This document shows, piece after piece, positions 32,898-48,437 of a stretch of 64,000 nucleotides of DNA. The notes under the pieces are model-generated. The model searched no databases and was not told the origin of the DNA. It was given only the letters and a program-made list of their open reading frames with translations. A program made the position numbers and the translations under genes. The stretch is from Microbacterium sp. Au-Mic1 (GTDB lineage Bacteria; Actinomycetota; Actinomycetes; Actinomycetales; Microbacteriaceae): assembly GCF_021341785.1 (NCBI RefSeq), contig NZ_JAJTTF010000001.1, positions 434,001 to 498,000 on the forward strand, written 5' to 3'. The stretch's first letter is position 1, and every line of letters starts with the position of its first letter.

Positions 32898-34343
32898 CTA
32901 CTTGACCTGGTAGGCCGGCGCCGCGCCGTGAACGGTGTCTCCGACGCGATGGATGCGCAGGTCGTTCGTCGAACCGACGATCCCGGGAGGGGATCCGGAG
33001 ATGACCACGACCTTGTCGCCCACTTCGGCCAGGCCGGATCCGAGCAGGTGCTCGTCCACCTGGTGGAACATCATGTCGGTGTGCGGCACGAAGTTCACGA
33101 GGCTCGTGCGCACGCCCCACGTGACGGCCAGGCGACGTCGGATCGCCGGGTCCGGCGTGTACGCGAGCATCGGGATGCGCGAGCGGAGCCGGGACAGGCG
33201 GCGGGCCGAGTCGCCCGACTGCGTGAAGACGCACAGGAACTTGGCCTCGACGAACTCGGCGACCTCGAGGGCGGCGAGCGTGATGGCCCCGCCCTGCGTG
33301 CGCGGCTTCGTCGTCAGCGGATGGATCCGCTCGAGGCCGTGGTCCTCGGTGGACTCGATGATGCGCGCCATGGTCTCCACGACGATGATGGGGAACTCCC
33401 CCACGCTCGTCTCACCGGAGAGCATGACCGCGTCGGCGCCGTCGAGGACGGCGTTGGCGACGTCGGAGGTCTCGGCGCGCGTCGGAACCGGGCTGGAGAT
33501 CATCGACTCGAGCATCTGCGTCGCGACGATGACCGGCTTCGCCATGCGACGAGCGAGCTCGACGGCCTGCTTCTGCACGATCGGCACGGCCTCCAGGGGC
33601 AGCTCGACCCCGAGGTCGCCGCGGGCGACCATGATGCCGTCGAACGCGTCGACGATGCTCTCGAGGTTGTCGACGGCCTGCGGCTTCTCGATCTTCGCGA
33701 TGACGGGGATCTTCACGCCCTCTTCGGCCATGATCTCGTGCACGCGAGTGACGTCGGTCGCATCGCGGACGAACGACAGCGCGATGAGGTCGGCGCCGAT
33801 GCGCAGACCCCAGCGCAGGTCGTCCTCGTCCTTCTCGCTCAGCGCGGGGACGCTGACGGCCACGCCCGGCAGGTTGATGCCCTTGTTGTTGGACACGGCG
33901 CCGGCGACCACGACGCGCGTGGTGACGACGGTCCCGTCGGTCTCCACGACCTCGACGCGGACCTTGCCATCGTCGATGAGGAGGAAGTCGCCGGGCTTGA
34001 CGTCCTGCGGGAGGCCCTTGAAGGTGGTGCCGCAGATCTCCTTGTTGCCGAGGATGTCCTCGGTCGTGATCTTGAAGATGTCGCCGACCGCGAGCTCGTA
34101 GGGGCCGGCCTCGAACTTGCCGAGACGGATCTTCGGACCCTGCAGGTCGACGAGGACGGCGACCGCCCGCCCGGAGTCCTCCGCAGCGCGGCGCACGTTG
34201 GCGTAGTTGTTCTCGTGCACGGAGTAGTCCCCGTGGCTGAGGTTCAGTCGGGCGACGTCGACGCCCGCATCGATGAGGGCCCGCACCGTCTCATACGTCG
34301 AGGTTGCGGGGCCGAGTGTGGCCACGATCTTGGCACGTCTCAA
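32898..34343 (-). CDS. pyk: Pyruvate kinase
   Basis: A 481-residue enzyme converting phosphoenolpyruvate and ADP to pyruvate and ATP. The start RRAKIVATLGPAT, DVARLNLSHGDY (substrate site), VIAKIEKPQAVDNL (catalytic Lys) and IMVARGDLGVELPLE (Mg site) are all present, followed by the C-terminal allosteric domain. The start codon is TTG, preceded by GGAG; no ATG or GTG is better placed. It stands alone between gltD and the tRNA gene. Confidence 0.97.
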   Translation of the reverse strand: MRRAKIVATLGPATSTYETVRALIDAGVDVARLNLSHGDYSVHENNYANVRRAAEDSGRAVAVLVDLQGPKIRLGKFEAGPYELAVGDIFKITTEDILGNKEICGTTFKGLPQDVKPGDFLLIDDGKVRVEVVETDGTVVTTRVVVAGAVSNNKGINLPGVAVSVPALSEKDEDDLRWGLRIGADLIALSFVRDATDVTRVHEIMAEEGVKIPVIAKIEKPQAVDNLESIVDAFDGIMVARGDLGVELPLEAVPIVQKQAVELARRMAKPVIVATQMLESMISSPVPTRAETSDVANAVLDGADAVMLSGETSVGEFPIIVVETMARIIESTEDHGLERIHPLTTKPRTQGGAITLAALEVAEFVEAKFLCVFTQSGDSARRLSRLRSRIPMLAYTPDPAIRRRLAVTWGVRTSLVNFVPHTDMMFHQVDEHLLGSGLAEVGDKVVVISGSPPGIVGSTNDLRIHRVGDTVHGAAPAYQVK

Positions 34344-34400
34344 TGCGTTCTCCGATAAGTGTCAGGGGGATGGAATAGGGGCCACGCTGCCGGGCCCAGC

Positions 34401-35856
34401 CTACGCGGGCTGGACCCCGATCGCGACATCCGACGGGCGGACGGGAGCGGGCAGCACCGTCTGACCCATCAGGTGCCGGTCCACGGCGGCGGCCGCGGCG
34501 CGGCCTTCCGCGATGGCCCACACGATCAGCGACTGACCGCGCCCGGCATCGCCGGCCACGAACACGCCCGGGATGGTCGATGCGTAGTCCTCGTCGCGGC
34601 GGAACGCGCCACGATCGGTGCGCTGCGGCCCGTCGTCGCCGTACGCCTCGTACTCCGGGCCGGTGAAGCCCATCGCGATGAGCACCAGGTCAGCGGGGAT
34701 CTCCCGCTCGCTGCCGCTCTTCGGCACCCGCCGCCCGTCCACGAACTCGGTCTCGGCGACGCGCAGCGCCCGCACCTCACCCGCCTCGTTGCCGAGGAAC
34801 TCGACCGTGGAGGCCAGGTACTGCCGCTCTCCGCCCTCCTCGTGCGCCGAGGAGACCTCGAACACGGTGGGCATCATCGGCCAGGGCTGGTGCTCCGGGC
34901 GTCCGGACGACGGCTGCCGGCCGATCGCGAGGTTGGTCACGCTGAGCGCACCCTGCCGGTGCGCGGTGCCGATGCAGTCGGCGCCGGTGTCGCCGCCGCC
35001 GATGACGATGACGTGCTTGCCCTCGGCGCTGATCTGGTTCGCCACCGGATCTCCGGCGACGGCCTTGTTCGACTCGACGAGGTACTCCATCGCGAAGTGC
35101 ACGCCGTCCAGATCCCGGCCGGGGATCGCGAGCTCGCGCGGGAGCGTGGCTCCGGTCGCGATCACCACGGCGTCGTACCGGGCACGCAGATCGGCCCAGC
35201 TGATGTCGGTGCCGATGTTGACGCCGGCGCGGAAGCGGGTGCCCTCCTCCGACATCTGCCGCAGGCGCGCGTCGAGGTGCGACTTCTCCATCTTGAAGTC
35301 CGGGATGCCATAGCGCAGCAGCCCGCCGATGCGGTCGTCGCGCTCGAACACGGCCACGGTGTGCCCTGCGCGCGTGAGCTGCTGGGCGGCGGCGAGCCCG
35401 GCGGGGCCGGATCCGACGACCGCGACGGTCTTGCCGGTGAGGCGTGCCGGTGGCTGCGCCTCGACCCAGCCCGACGCGAACGCCTCGTCGATGATCGAGA
35501 CCTCGATCTGCTTGATCGTGACCGCCGGCTGGTTGATGCCGAGCACGCATGCGCTCTCGCACGGCGCGGGGCACAGCCGCCCGGTGAACTCCGGGAAGTT
35601 GTTCGTCGCGTGCAGGCGATCGATCGCCGCACGGCCCTCGCCGCGCCAGGTGAGGTCGTTCCACTCCGGGATGAGGTTGCCCAGCGGGCATCCCTGGTGG
35701 CAGAACGGCACTCCGCAGTCCATGCAGCGCCCGGCCTGGCGGCGGAGCACGGCCGAATCACCCGGCTCGTACACCTCCTTCCAGTCCATGATGCGGACGG
35801 GGACGGGCCGGCGTGCGGGGAGCTCGCGCTCCGTGACGGTCAGGAAGCCCTTGGGA

Positions 35857-35864
<8 letters not shown>
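34401..35864 (-). CDS. gltD: Glutamate synthase, small (beta) subunit
   Basis: A 487-residue NADPH-dependent subunit. The N-terminal ferredoxin-like part carries [17 protein letters not shown] and [10 protein letters not shown], the FAD site is [15 protein letters not shown] and the NADPH site [16 protein letters not shown]-terminal [21 protein letters not shown] binds FAD. It passes electrons to GltB for glutamate formation from glutamine and 2-oxoglutarate. It overlaps gltB by 8 nt. Confidence 0.98.
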
Positions 35865-40428
<4,564 letters not shown>

Positions 40429-40497
40429 CAGTCACCGTCCTCAGATTTCTGATGAACCCGGGGACATCATCGGCCCGCTCGTTCAGTGCGTGATTCC

Positions 40498-40517
40498 CGG
40501 TGGACGTGCGTCCACCG
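40498..40517 (-). terminator. Hairpin after lgt, weak terminator
   Basis: A 9-bp perfect stem (CGGTGGACG/CGTCCACCG) with a 2-nt loop between the end of lgt and the start of gltB. No T-run. It could instead regulate gltB. Confidence 0.35.
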
Positions 40518-40543
40518 CAGCGAGGCTCCTGTCGGTGCCGTTC

Positions 40544-41557
40544 TCAGGGGCGGGAGACGGCGCTCGTGGCGTCCGCCTCCGCGCGATTCTCGTCGGACTG
40601 AGGCTCGCTCAGGTCGACGAAATCATCGGGGTTTTGCGATTCTACCCCAGCGGCGCTCGGCTCCCGACCCGGCTGGTACGGCGAGGGCTCGAAGCCGGGG
40701 TGGCGGCGGGTCTGCACGAAGAGGATCACGATGCCCAGCACCACGCCGAAGAGGGCGGCCCAGACGTTCGTGCGCAGGCCGAAGTAGATCTCGCTCGGAT
40801 CGATGCGGATCGACTCCCAGACCATGCGTCCTGCGCCGTACCAGATCAGGTACACCGCGAACAGCTTGCCCCACTGCAGGCGCAGCTTGTGGCCGAGCCA
40901 GAGCAGGAACAGGCAGCCCAGGGTGTTCCAGATGACCTCGTACAGGAACGTGGGATGGAACAGGGTTCCCGGAGCGAGTCCCGCAGGGAAGGCCGCGTTG
41001 GTGGACTCGATCTCCAGACCCCACGGGAGGTCGGTGGGCAGGCCGAACAGCTCGTGGTTGAACCAGTTGCCGAAGCGTCCGAACGCCTGCGCGAGGATGA
41101 GGCCGGGGGCGAGGGCGTCCGCGAACGCGGAGAAGCGCACGCCGGTCCACTTGCAGCCGAGCCAGGCGCCGATCGCGCCGCCGATGAGGGCGCCGAAGAT
41201 GGCGATGCCGCCCTCCCAGATCGCCCAGACCGAGCCGGGCTCGAAGGGGTTCCAGGTGTTCTTGCCCGGTCCGAAGTAGAAGCCCGGGTGCGTCAGCACG
41301 TGGAAGATCCGCGCGCCGATGATCGCCAGGGGCACGGCGATGATGCAGATGTCCACGACGACCCAGCGCTCCGCACCGCGCTGGGTGAGCCGGTGGTTGG
41401 TGAGCAGCGTGGCCGCGATGATGCCGGCGATGATGCACAGCGCGTAGAAGTGGATCTGCAGCGTCCACCCGAAGATGTTCAGCGTGAAGTAGCTGACCGG
41501 CGGGCTCGGGATGCTGGCGTGCACGCCGATGAGGGCGTTCTGGAGCGCGAAGGGCAT
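40544..41557 (-). CDS. lgt: Prolipoprotein diacylglyceryl transferase
   Basis: A 337-residue membrane enzyme with about seven helices that transfers diacylglycerol to the lipobox Cys of prolipoproteins, such as those at 15.2, 16.2 and 22.0 kb. The signature GRFGNWFNHELFG is intact, as are IHFYALCIIAGI and RTNVWAALFG. The acidic C-terminal tail is actinobacterial. The ATG at 41557 is taken; a GTG 6 bp earlier is possible. It follows trpA closely, an arrangement known in other actinobacteria. Confidence 0.95.
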   Translation of the reverse strand: MPFALQNALIGVHASIPSPPVSYFTLNIFGWTLQIHFYALCIIAGIIAATLLTNHRLTQRGAERWVVVDICIIAVPLAIIGARIFHVLTHPGFYFGPGKNTWNPFEPGSVWAIWEGGIAIFGALIGGAIGAWLGCKWTGVRFSAFADALAPGLILAQAFGRFGNWFNHELFGLPTDLPWGLEIESTNAAFPAGLAPGTLFHPTFLYEVIWNTLGCLFLLWLGHKLRLQWGKLFAVYLIWYGAGRMVWESIRIDPSEIYFGLRTNVWAALFGVVLGIVILFVQTRRHPGFEPSPYQPGREPSAAGVESQNPDDFVDLSEPQSDENRAEADATSAVSRP

Positions 41558-41586
41558 GATCACGAGTCTACGTCGTCAGGGCGCCG

Positions 41587-42375
41587 TCACCGTGCGAGCG
41601 CGGTGCCCGTGGCGAGTTCGCGGGTCACCTCGGCGAGGCGCGCCACTCCCCCGTCCCGCAGAGCCCGCACGAGCGCCGTGCCGACGATCGCGCCGTCGGC
41701 GTACTCCAGCACGCCCGCGATCTGCGCGGCGGTCGAGATCCCGATGCCGACGCAGGCGCGGCCGGCGCCGTGCTCGCGGAGTCGGCCGACGAGCGTGCGT
41801 GCGGCCTTGTCGAGCTCGGCGCGCTCCCCGGTGATGCCCATGGTCGAGACCGTGTACACGAATCCCGTGGAACTGGAGGAGACCAGGTCCAGCCGCGCGT
41901 CCGTGGACGTCGGCGCGGCGAGGAAGACACGGTCCAGACCAGTGCGCTCGCTCGCCGCGATCCACTCGGGTGCGGCCTCCGGCGTGATGTCGGGCGTGAT
42001 CAGCCCGGCGCCGCCCGCGGCGAGCAGGTCGTCGGCGTAGCGGTCGACGCCGTACTGCAGCACGGGGTTCCAGTAGGTCATCACGACGACCGGAGCGTCC
42101 ACGGCGTCGGTGATGGCCTTGACCGCGGTGAACAGGTCGCGCATCCGGAAGCCGTTCGCAAGCGCCGCCTGCGTCGCCTCCTGGATGATCGCGCCGTCCA
42201 TGACGGGATCGCTGTAGGGCGGGCCCAGCTCGATGATGTCCACACCGTTCTGCGCGAGCGCGATCGCGGCGTCGATGCTGGTCTGCAGATCCGGGTAGCC
42301 GACCGGCAGGTAGCCGATGAAGGCCCCTCGGCCGTCGTCCTGCGCGCGCTGGATGGCTTCTTCGACGCGGCTCAT
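41587..42375 (-). CDS. trpA: Tryptophan synthase alpha subunit
   Basis: A 262-residue TIM barrel that cleaves indole-3-glycerol phosphate to indole. [11 protein letters not shown] is followed by [19 protein letters not shown] with the catalytic Glu and Asp, and [10 protein letters not shown] binds phosphate. The ATG overlaps the trpB stop (ATGA). Confidence 0.97.
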   Translation of the reverse strand: MSRVEEAIQRAQDDGRGAFIGYLPVGYPDLQTSIDAAIALAQNGVDIIELGPPYSDPVMDGAIIQEATQAALANGFRMRDLFTAVKAITDAVDAPVVVMTYWNPVLQYGVDRYADDLLAAGGAGLITPDITPEAAPEWIAASERTGLDRVFLAAPTSTDARLDLVSSSSTGFVYTVSTMGITGERAELDKAARTLVGRLREHGAGRACVGIGISTAAQIAGVLEYADGAIVGTALVRALRDGGVARLAEVTRELATGTALAR

Positions 42376-43595
42376 GCGCCGGCTCCGTTCTCGGCGGCGC
42401 CCTCGTCGTACAGTCCGAAGTAGCGGGCGGCGGTGTCCATGTCCTTGTCGCCGCGGCCGGAGAGACAGACCGCCAGGATCGCGTCGGGGCCGAGCTCGGT
42501 GCCGATCCGGATGGCTCCGGCGAGGGCATGGGCCGACTCGATCGCGGGGATGATGCCCTCGGTGCGGCTCAGCAGGCGCAGGGCCTGCATGGCCTCGTCG
42601 TCGGTCGCGGGGATGTACTCGGCGCGGCCGATGGCGGCGAGCCAGGAGTGCTCCGGGCCGACCCCGGGATAGTCGAGCCCGGCCGAGATCGAGTGCGACT
42701 CGATGGTCTGCCCGTCCTCGTCCTGCAGGACGTAAGTGCGGGCGCCGTGCAGCACGCCGGGACGCCCGCGTTCGATAGACGCCGCGTGCTTGGGGGTGTC
42801 GACGCCGTCGCCGGCCGCCTCCACGCCGTAGAGCCGAACCGTCTCGTCGTCCAGGAACGCGTCGAACATGCCGATCGCGTTGGATCCGCCGCCCACGCAT
42901 GCCAGCACCGCGTCCGGCAGGCGCCCGGCCTCGTCGAGCAGCTGCTGACGCGCTTCCTCGCTGATGATCTTCTGGAAGTCGCGCACCATCGCAGGGAACG
43001 GGTGCGGGCCCGCCGCCGTGCCGAAGATGTAGTTGGTGGTCTCAACGGTGGCGACCCAGTCCCGATAGGCATCGTTGATCGCGTCCTTGAGCGTGCGCGA
43101 TCCGGTGGTGACCGGCACGACCTCCGCACCGAGCAGACGCATCCGGGCGACGTTGAGCGCCTGACGTTCGGTGTCGACCTCGCCCATGTAGATCGTGCAG
43201 TCCAGGCCGAACAGCGCGGCCGCGGTCGCCGTGGCGACGCCGTGCTGGCCGGCGCCCGTCTCGGCGATCACCCGGGTCTTGCCCAGTCGCTTGGTCAGCA
43301 GTGCCTGACCCAGCACGTTGTTGATCTTGTGGGATCCGGTGTGGTTCAGGTCCTCGCGCTTGAGGAAGATCCGCGCGCCGCCGGCGTGCTCGGCGAACCG
43401 TGGCACCTCGGTGATCGGCGACGGACGCCCGGCGTAGGAGTGCAGCAGCGTCGCGAGCTCGGACTGGAACGCCGGATCAGCGATCGCCTCGTGGTACGCG
43501 ACGGTGAGCTCATCGATCGCGGCGATGAGCGATTCGGGCATGAAACGTCCGCCGAAGTCGCCGAAGAACGGCCCGGGCTGGTCGCGCAGACTCAT
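42372..43595 (-). CDS. trpB: Tryptophan synthase beta subunit
   Basis: A 407-residue PLP enzyme joining indole and serine. The PLP Lys is in [16 protein letters not shown], the phosphate site is [11 protein letters not shown], and [18 protein letters not shown] [14 protein letters not shown] is the indole channel. ATGA overlaps on both sides with trpC and trpA. Confidence 0.98.
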   Translation of the reverse strand: MSLRDQPGPFFGDFGGRFMPESLIAAIDELTVAYHEAIADPAFQSELATLLHSYAGRPSPITEVPRFAEHAGGARIFLKREDLNHTGSHKINNVLGQALLTKRLGKTRVIAETGAGQHGVATATAAALFGLDCTIYMGEVDTERQALNVARMRLLGAEVVPVTTGSRTLKDAINDAYRDWVATVETTNYIFGTAAGPHPFPAMVRDFQKIISEEARQQLLDEAGRLPDAVLACVGGGSNAIGMFDAFLDDETVRLYGVEAAGDGVDTPKHAASIERGRPGVLHGARTYVLQDEDGQTIESHSISAGLDYPGVGPEHSWLAAIGRAEYIPATDDEAMQALRLLSRTEGIIPAIESAHALAGAIRIGTELGPDAILAVCLSGRGDKDMDTAARYFGLYDEGAAENGAGA

Positions 43596-44371
43596 GATCC
43601 GGCCTCCAGGAAGGAATGCAGGGTGGCGACGGGGTCGCCGGTGACGAGTGCTTCGCCGATGAGCACGGCGTCGGCGCCCGCGCCGCGGTAGTGCGCGACG
43701 TCGGCGGGCGTGAGCACGGCGGACTCGGCGATCTTCACGGACGTCGACGGGATCCGCTCGGCCAGCCGGCCGAACAGGTCGCGATCCAGCTCGAGGGTCT
43801 TCAGGTCGCGGGCGTTCACTCCGATGAGGTGCGCGCCCAGATCGATCGCGACCTCGAGCTCCTCGGCCGAGTGCGTCTCGACGAGGGGGGTCATGCCCAG
43901 CTCGAGGATGAGCGCGTACAGCCGCTCCAGGTTCGCCCTGTCCAGGCCGGCCACGATGAGCAGCGCGAGGGACGCGCCCGCGGCACGCGCCTCGAACACC
44001 TGGTACGGCGTGGCGATGAAGTCCTTGCGCAGCACGGGCACCTGCACGGCCGCGGTCACGGCCTCGAGGTCGGCGAGGCTGCCGCCGAAGCGGCGCTCCT
44101 CCGTGAGGACGCTGATCGCGGATGCGCCTCCCTGCTGGTACAGGGACGCCTGCAGGGCCGGATCCGGGATCTCGGCGAGGGCTCCGCGCGACGGGCTCGC
44201 CCGCTTCACCTCGGCGATGATCTTCACCCGCTCGGCGGGCGCCAGTGCGGCGCGCGCATCGAGGGCGGGGGCACGATCGAGTGCGGCACGCTCCACGATC
44301 GCCAGCGGACGCTCCCGCTCGCGACGGGCGGCGTCCTCGACTGCGCCGGCCGTGAGGTCGGCGAGCACCAT
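43592..44371 (-). CDS. trpC: Indole-3-glycerol phosphate synthase
   Basis: A 259-residue TIM barrel with [13 protein letters not shown] (catalytic Lys), VLRKDFI and [13 protein letters not shown]. It makes indoleglycerol phosphate from CdRP. The start overlaps the stop of the HGxxPAAW gene by one base (TAATG). Confidence 0.97.
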   Translation of the reverse strand: MVLADLTAGAVEDAARRERERPLAIVERAALDRAPALDARAALAPAERVKIIAEVKRASPSRGALAEIPDPALQASLYQQGGASAISVLTEERRFGGSLADLEAVTAAVQVPVLRKDFIATPYQVFEARAAGASLALLIVAGLDRANLERLYALILELGMTPLVETHSAEELEVAIDLGAHLIGVNARDLKTLELDRDLFGRLAERIPSTSVKIAESAVLTPADVAHYRGAGADAVLIGEALVTGDPVATLHSFLEAGS

Positions 44372-44601
44372 TAGTGCGCCTTCGGCTGGTACTTCGGGCC
44401 CTTCGCGCCGTATCCGGCCTTCGAGAGCGCCCAGCCCGCGATCGCGCCGACGACGATCAACGCGACGCCCACCCACACCACGACCGGGATCTCGAGAAAG
44501 AACGCGGTGGTGCCGACCGTGAAGCCGAGCAGCATGATCACCACGGCGGTCCAAGCCGCAGGCGAGTGTCCGTGGCCGGGATCTGCGATGGGGTTGCTCA
44601 T
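44371..44601 (-). CDS. HGxxPAAW-family small membrane protein
   Basis: A 76-residue protein with the defining motif HGHSPAAW near residues 10-17, two membrane helices ([37 protein letters not shown]) and a basic tail. The family is almost always found in actinobacterial trp operons; its function is unknown. Confidence 0.93.
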   Translation of the reverse strand: MSNPIADPGHGHSPAAWTAVVIMLLGFTVGTTAFFLEIPVVVWVGVALIVVGAIAGWALSKAGYGAKGPKYQPKAH

Positions 44602-44695
44602 GTTCTCCTCCGAGCGTCGGGTGGTGTGGTCAAGTCTATCGGGATCGTGCCGTGCGACGAGGACCCCGGGCAGCGTGGGGCGTCGTCACGAGGGT

Positions 44696-45274
44696 CTAGC
44701 GGGTGGGGTCGGTGCCCCGGCTGAGATCGTCCCAGCTCTCCACCGCATCCACCGGGCCGTCGTGCGGCGTCGGGGCGGTGCGGTAGCGACGCCCGCCGCT
44801 GCGCCACCGGCCGGCGGTGACCAGGGCGAGCCCGCCGCCGAGCAGCAGCAGGATCCAGCCGACGAGCGCCGCCCAGGGCCAGGCCGTCACGGCGATGCCG
44901 TCGACGATGGCCGCCAGCGCCGTGTTCCCGGCGAGTCCCGTGGCCTTGGTGAGAGCGGGGCTGACGGCGTCCAGCGGATGCTGGAACAGGATGCGCGTCG
45001 TCAGCACGAGCAGGAGGGCGCCGACGGCGACCGCGATCGCGGCGAACACCCGCCGCAGAACAGGGCCGACGAGTGCGATGGCCGCGCACAGCGCGAGGGC
45101 GGTGAGGCTCAGCGGGGCGACGACGGGCAGTGCCGCGTTGCCCGCGACATCGAGCGCCTCTCCCCCGTCTGCGCGGGTGATGGTCAGCCACGTCTGCGTC
45201 GAGGAGAGGATGCCGATACCGCCCGCGAGCAGGATCAGCAGCAGGCTCGATGACTTCGCGCGACGGGTGAGCAT
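44696..45274 (-). CDS. Trp-biosynthesis-associated membrane protein
   Basis: A 192-residue protein with four helices, including SLLLILLAGGIGILSSTQTWLTI and AWPWAALVGWILLLLGGGLALV. This is the Trp_oprn_chp family that lies between trpE and trpC in many actinobacteria. The ATG at 45274 is chosen because it overlaps the hisI stop (ATGA); a GTG one codon earlier is less likely. A 94-bp gap without clear features separates it from the HGxxPAAW gene. Confidence 0.88.
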   Translation of the reverse strand: MLTRRAKSSSLLLILLAGGIGILSSTQTWLTITRADGGEALDVAGNAALPVVAPLSLTALALCAAIALVGPVLRRVFAAIAVAVGALLLVLTTRILFQHPLDAVSPALTKATGLAGNTALAAIVDGIAVTAWPWAALVGWILLLLGGGLALVTAGRWRSGGRRYRTAPTPHDGPVDAVESWDDLSRGTDPTR

Positions 45275-45675
45275 CACTGCGTGGCCGTCTCGGCGTCGTC
45301 GGGTACGGCGACGTCATCCGACACCGCCACGACCGGATCCAGATCCCTGCCGTCGAAGCAGGTGCGGGTGCCGGTGTGGCAGGCCACGCCGATCTGATCG
45401 ACGAACAGCAGCACGGTGTCGCCGTCGCAGTCCAGGCGGGCGCCGCGCACGTGCTGCACGTGGCCGGAGGTGTCGCCCTTGCGCCAGTACTCCTGGCGGG
45501 AGCGCGACCAGTAGGTGGCGCGTCCGGTGGTCAGTGAGCGGCGCAGCGCCTCCTCATCGGCCCAGGCCATCATGAGCACCTCGAGGGTGTCCCACTGCTG
45601 CACGATCACGGGGACAAGGCCCTGGTCGTTGTACGTGACGAGGCTCAGGTCGGCCTCCAGGCGGTCTTCGCTCAT
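45274..45675 (-). CDS. hisI: Phosphoribosyl-AMP cyclohydrolase
   Basis: A 133-residue enzyme of histidine synthesis. Zinc and Mg residues are in [18 protein letters not shown] and [33 protein letters not shown] and WRKGDTSGH are typical. It is the separate HisI form without HisE. The start overlaps hisF (ATGA). Confidence 0.97.
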   Translation of the reverse strand: MSEDRLEADLSLVTYNDQGLVPVIVQQWDTLEVLMMAWADEEALRRSLTTGRATYWSRSRQEYWRKGDTSGHVQHVRGARLDCDGDTVLLFVDQIGVACHTGTRTCFDGRDLDPVVAVSDDVAVPDDAETATQ

Positions 45676-46433
45676 CGCACCGTCACCCCCGCTTCGCGCA
45701 GCGCGGCCTTGACATCGCCGACCGTGAGCTGGCCGGAGTGGAACACGCTGGCGGCGAGGACTGCATCCGCACCCGCGGCGATCGCCGGAGCGAAGTCCTC
45801 GGCCTTCCCGGCACCGCCCGAGGCGATCACGGGCACGCTGGAGATCTCCCGCATCAGGGCGGTCAGCTCGAGGTCGAAGCCGTCCTTGGTGCCGTCGGCG
45901 TCGATGGAGTTGACCAGCAGCTCCCCGGCCCCGCGTTCGATGGCCTCGCGGGCCCAGTCCAGGGCGTCCAGGGCGGTCTCCGTCCGGCCTCCGTGGGTGG
46001 TCACGGCGAAGCCGGATGCCGTGCGCGGATTGCGCTTGATGTCGAGCGAGAGCACGAGCACCTGAGCGCCGAAGCGATCGGCGATCTCGCCGATCAGGGC
46101 GGGCCGGGCGATCGCGGCGGAGTTCACGCCGACCTTGTCGGCGCCGACGCCCTGCAGACGGGCGACGTCCTCGACCGAACGCACCCCTCCGCCGACGGTG
46201 AGCGGAACGAAGACCTCCTCGGCCGTGCGGCGCACCACGTCGTACGTGGTGGAGCGCTCGTCCACGGTCGCGGTGACGTCGAGGAAGGTGATCTCGTCGG
46301 CGCCCTGCGCGGCGTAGTGCCTGGCGAGCTCGACGGGATCGCCCATGTCGCGCAGGTTCTCGAAGTTCACGCCCTTGACGACGCGACCGGCGGCCACGTC
46401 GAGGCACGGGATGACCCGCGCGGTGAGCGACAT
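45672..46433 (-). CDS. hisF: Imidazole glycerol phosphate synthase, cyclase subunit
   Basis: A 253-residue TIM barrel. [21 protein letters not shown] carries the first catalytic Asp, [14 protein letters not shown] the second, and [13 protein letters not shown] binds phosphate. It works with HisH, which is not in this window. The ATG overlaps the hisG stop by one base. Confidence 0.98.
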   Translation of the reverse strand: MSLTARVIPCLDVAAGRVVKGVNFENLRDMGDPVELARHYAAQGADEITFLDVTATVDERSTTYDVVRRTAEEVFVPLTVGGGVRSVEDVARLQGVGADKVGVNSAAIARPALIGEIADRFGAQVLVLSLDIKRNPRTASGFAVTTHGGRTETALDALDWAREAIERGAGELLVNSIDADGTKDGFDLELTALMREISSVPVIASGGAGKAEDFAPAIAAGADAVLAASVFHSGQLTVGDVKAALREAGVTVR

Positions 46434-47275
46434 CAGAGCCTCGCCGCGTGGATCGCGGTGACGAGGATGGCCCGCGCGCCGAGCGCGTAGAGCTGGTCCA
46501 TCACCAGATTCATGCCGCGGCGCGGGATCATGACCCGTACGGCGACCCAGGCCGGATCCCGCAGCGGGGACACGGTCGGCGACTCGCGCCCGGGCGCGAT
46601 CGCGGCCGCCTGCTCGACGAGATCGGCGGGCAGGTCGTAGTCCAGCAGCACGAAGCGGTGGGCGACCATGACGCCACGCAGACGACGCAGCAGCTTCTCG
46701 GTACCCTCGGCGTCGCCAGGGCGGCTGATCAGCACGGCCTCGGACTCGATGATCACCGGGCCGAAGATCTCCAGCCCGGCCTGTCGGAGCGTGGTGCCGG
46801 TCTCGACCACGTCGGCGATCGCGTCCGCGACGCCCAGGCGCACGGCCGACTCCACGGCGCCATCGAGCGGAACGAGCTCTGCGGTCACCCCGTGCTCGCG
46901 CAGGTAGTCATCGACCAGGCCGGGGTAGGCGGAGGCGACGCGCACGCCGTTCAGGTCCTCCAGGGTCTTGAACCGACCGGGAGGCGCGGCGAAGCGGAAC
47001 GTCGAGCGGGCGAAGCCGAGCTGCTCGATCTCGCGGGCGTCCGGTCGGCGGACGTCTCGCAGCAGGTCCCGGCCCGTGATGCCGACGTCCAGCGCGCCCG
47101 AGGCGACGTAGGTGGCGATGTCACGGGGACGCAGGAAGAAGAACTCGACGTCGTTGTCGGCGTCGATCACGTGCAGGGTCTTGGTGTCGCGACGGCCGGC
47201 GTATCCGGCTTCGGCGAGCATCTCGGCGGCGGTCTCGGACAGCGATCCCTTGTTCGGGACGGCGATGCGCAGCAT
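46433..47275 (-). CDS. hisG: ATP phosphoribosyltransferase, long form
   Basis: A 280-residue HisG_L. The catalytic part has [12 protein letters not shown] and [10 protein letters not shown], the PRPP loop is [15 protein letters not shown], and a C-terminal ACT-like regulatory domain (about 205-280) provides histidine feedback control. It is the first committed step of histidine synthesis. Confidence 0.97.
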   Translation of the reverse strand: MLRIAVPNKGSLSETAAEMLAEAGYAGRRDTKTLHVIDADNDVEFFFLRPRDIATYVASGALDVGITGRDLLRDVRRPDAREIEQLGFARSTFRFAAPPGRFKTLEDLNGVRVASAYPGLVDDYLREHGVTAELVPLDGAVESAVRLGVADAIADVVETGTTLRQAGLEIFGPVIIESEAVLISRPGDAEGTEKLLRRLRGVMVAHRFVLLDYDLPADLVEQAAAIAPGRESPTVSPLRDPAWVAVRVMIPRRGMNLVMDQLYALGARAILVTAIHAARL

Positions 47276-47310
47276 GGGAGGTCTTTCGTTCGAAGCGATC
47301 TGTGTGCGAA

Positions 47311-47332
47311 AGGAGCCCCGTCGGGGGCGCCT
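47311..47332 (-). promoter_or_regulatory. Hairpin between hisE and hisG
   Basis: GCCCC pairs with GGGGC over a 4-nt loop, extended by AGG/CCT across one mismatch. On the minus strand CTCCTTTCG follows. It lies directly after the hisE stop and could partly terminate or protect the message. Confidence 0.4.
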
Positions 47333-47595
47333 CACAGATGTCGGTAGACGTTCTCCAGGGTCAGTCCCTTGGCCAGCATGAGCACCTGCAGGTGGTACAG
47401 CAGCTGGGAGATCTCCTCGGCCGCGGCCTCGTCGCTCTCGTACTCGGCGGCCATCCACACCTCGGCCGCCTCCTCCACGATCTTCTTGCCGATCGTGTGC
47501 ACTCCCGCGTCGAGCTCGCGCACCGTCCCGGATCCCTCCGGGCGCTCGGCCGCCTTGCGGCTCAGCTCGGCGAACAGTTCGTCGAAGGTCTTCAC
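47332..47595 (-). CDS. hisE: Phosphoribosyl-ATP pyrophosphohydrolase
   Basis: An 87-residue all-alpha MazG-like enzyme. [37 protein letters not shown] carries the ExxE/ExxD metal ligands. GTG start overlapping the rpe stop (GTGA). Confidence 0.96.
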   Translation of the reverse strand: MKTFDELFAELSRKAAERPEGSGTVRELDAGVHTIGKKIVEEAAEVWMAAEYESDEAAAEEISQLLYHLQVLMLAKGLTLENVYRHL

Positions 47596-48287
47596 CCTCC
47601 CAGGCTACCGGCTCGTGCGAGACCCCGGAGCCGCGTGACGGCTGCTTCGATGTCATGCGAGCCGTACACGGCGGATCCGGCGACGAACGTGTCGGCGCCG
47701 GCCGCGGCCGCCTGGGCGATCGTCGCGTCCGAGATGCCTCCATCCACCTGCAGCCACACGTTCGAGCCGCGCCGCTTGGCCTCGTCGGCCAGGGCGCGCA
47801 GCTTCGGCATGGTCTCGGGCATGAAGCCCTGGCCGCCGAAGCCGGGCTCGACGGTCATGACGAGGATCTGGTCGAACTCGTCGAGGATGTCGTAGAGCGC
47901 CTCGCCCGCGGTGCCCGGCTTGATCGCGACGCCGGCGCGCGCGCCGATCCCGCGCAGCGTGCGCGCGAGACCCACCGGATCCGTCGCGGCTTCCAGGTGG
48001 AAGGTGACGCTCGCCGCGCCCAGCTCTGCGTAGCCGGGCGCCCAGCGCTCCGGATCCGTGATCATCAGATGCACGTCGAGCGGGATCGGGCTCGTCGCCT
48101 GGATGCGCTCGACCATCTGCGGTCCGAACGTGAGGTTGGGGACGAAGTGGTTGTCCATCACGTCGACATGCGCGAAGTCCGCCGTCGCGATGCGGGCGAG
48201 GTCCGTCTGCATGTTCACGAAGTCGGCGGCGAGGATCGAGGGGTTGATCCGAGGGGCTGCGGGCAGTTCGGTGCGGGATGCGGGCAT
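47592..48287 (-). CDS. rpe: Ribulose-phosphate 3-epimerase
   Basis: A 231-residue TIM barrel of the pentose phosphate pathway. [26 protein letters not shown] (metal ligands), [21 protein letters not shown] and VDGGIS are conserved. The ATG at 48287 is preferred; another ATG three codons upstream (48296) is possible. It leads the his-trp gene series. Confidence 0.96.
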   Translation of the reverse strand: MPASRTELPAAPRINPSILAADFVNMQTDLARIATADFAHVDVMDNHFVPNLTFGPQMVERIQATSPIPLDVHLMITDPERWAPGYAELGAASVTFHLEAATDPVGLARTLRGIGARAGVAIKPGTAGEALYDILDEFDQILVMTVEPGFGGQGFMPETMPKLRALADEAKRRGSNVWLQVDGGISDATIAQAAAAGADTFVAGSAVYGSHDIEAAVTRLRGLARAGSLGG

Positions 48288-48437
48288 GTGCCCCATTATC
48301 CCGGTGCCGGTTGGGCGGCAGCGCGGACGCGCACCGGCGCCGGATGTCAGCGGGCGCCTAGAAGGCGCGGATAGCGTCGTCGCGGATCTGCGCCTGCGAC
48401 GTGCGGACACCGCCCCGAAGCGAGGCCGAGGAGACCG

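Noticed and set aside
45200..48437. Trp or His leader-peptide attenuator
   Set aside because: No short frame with Trp or His runs was seen upstream of the his or trp genes; adjacent genes overlap directly.
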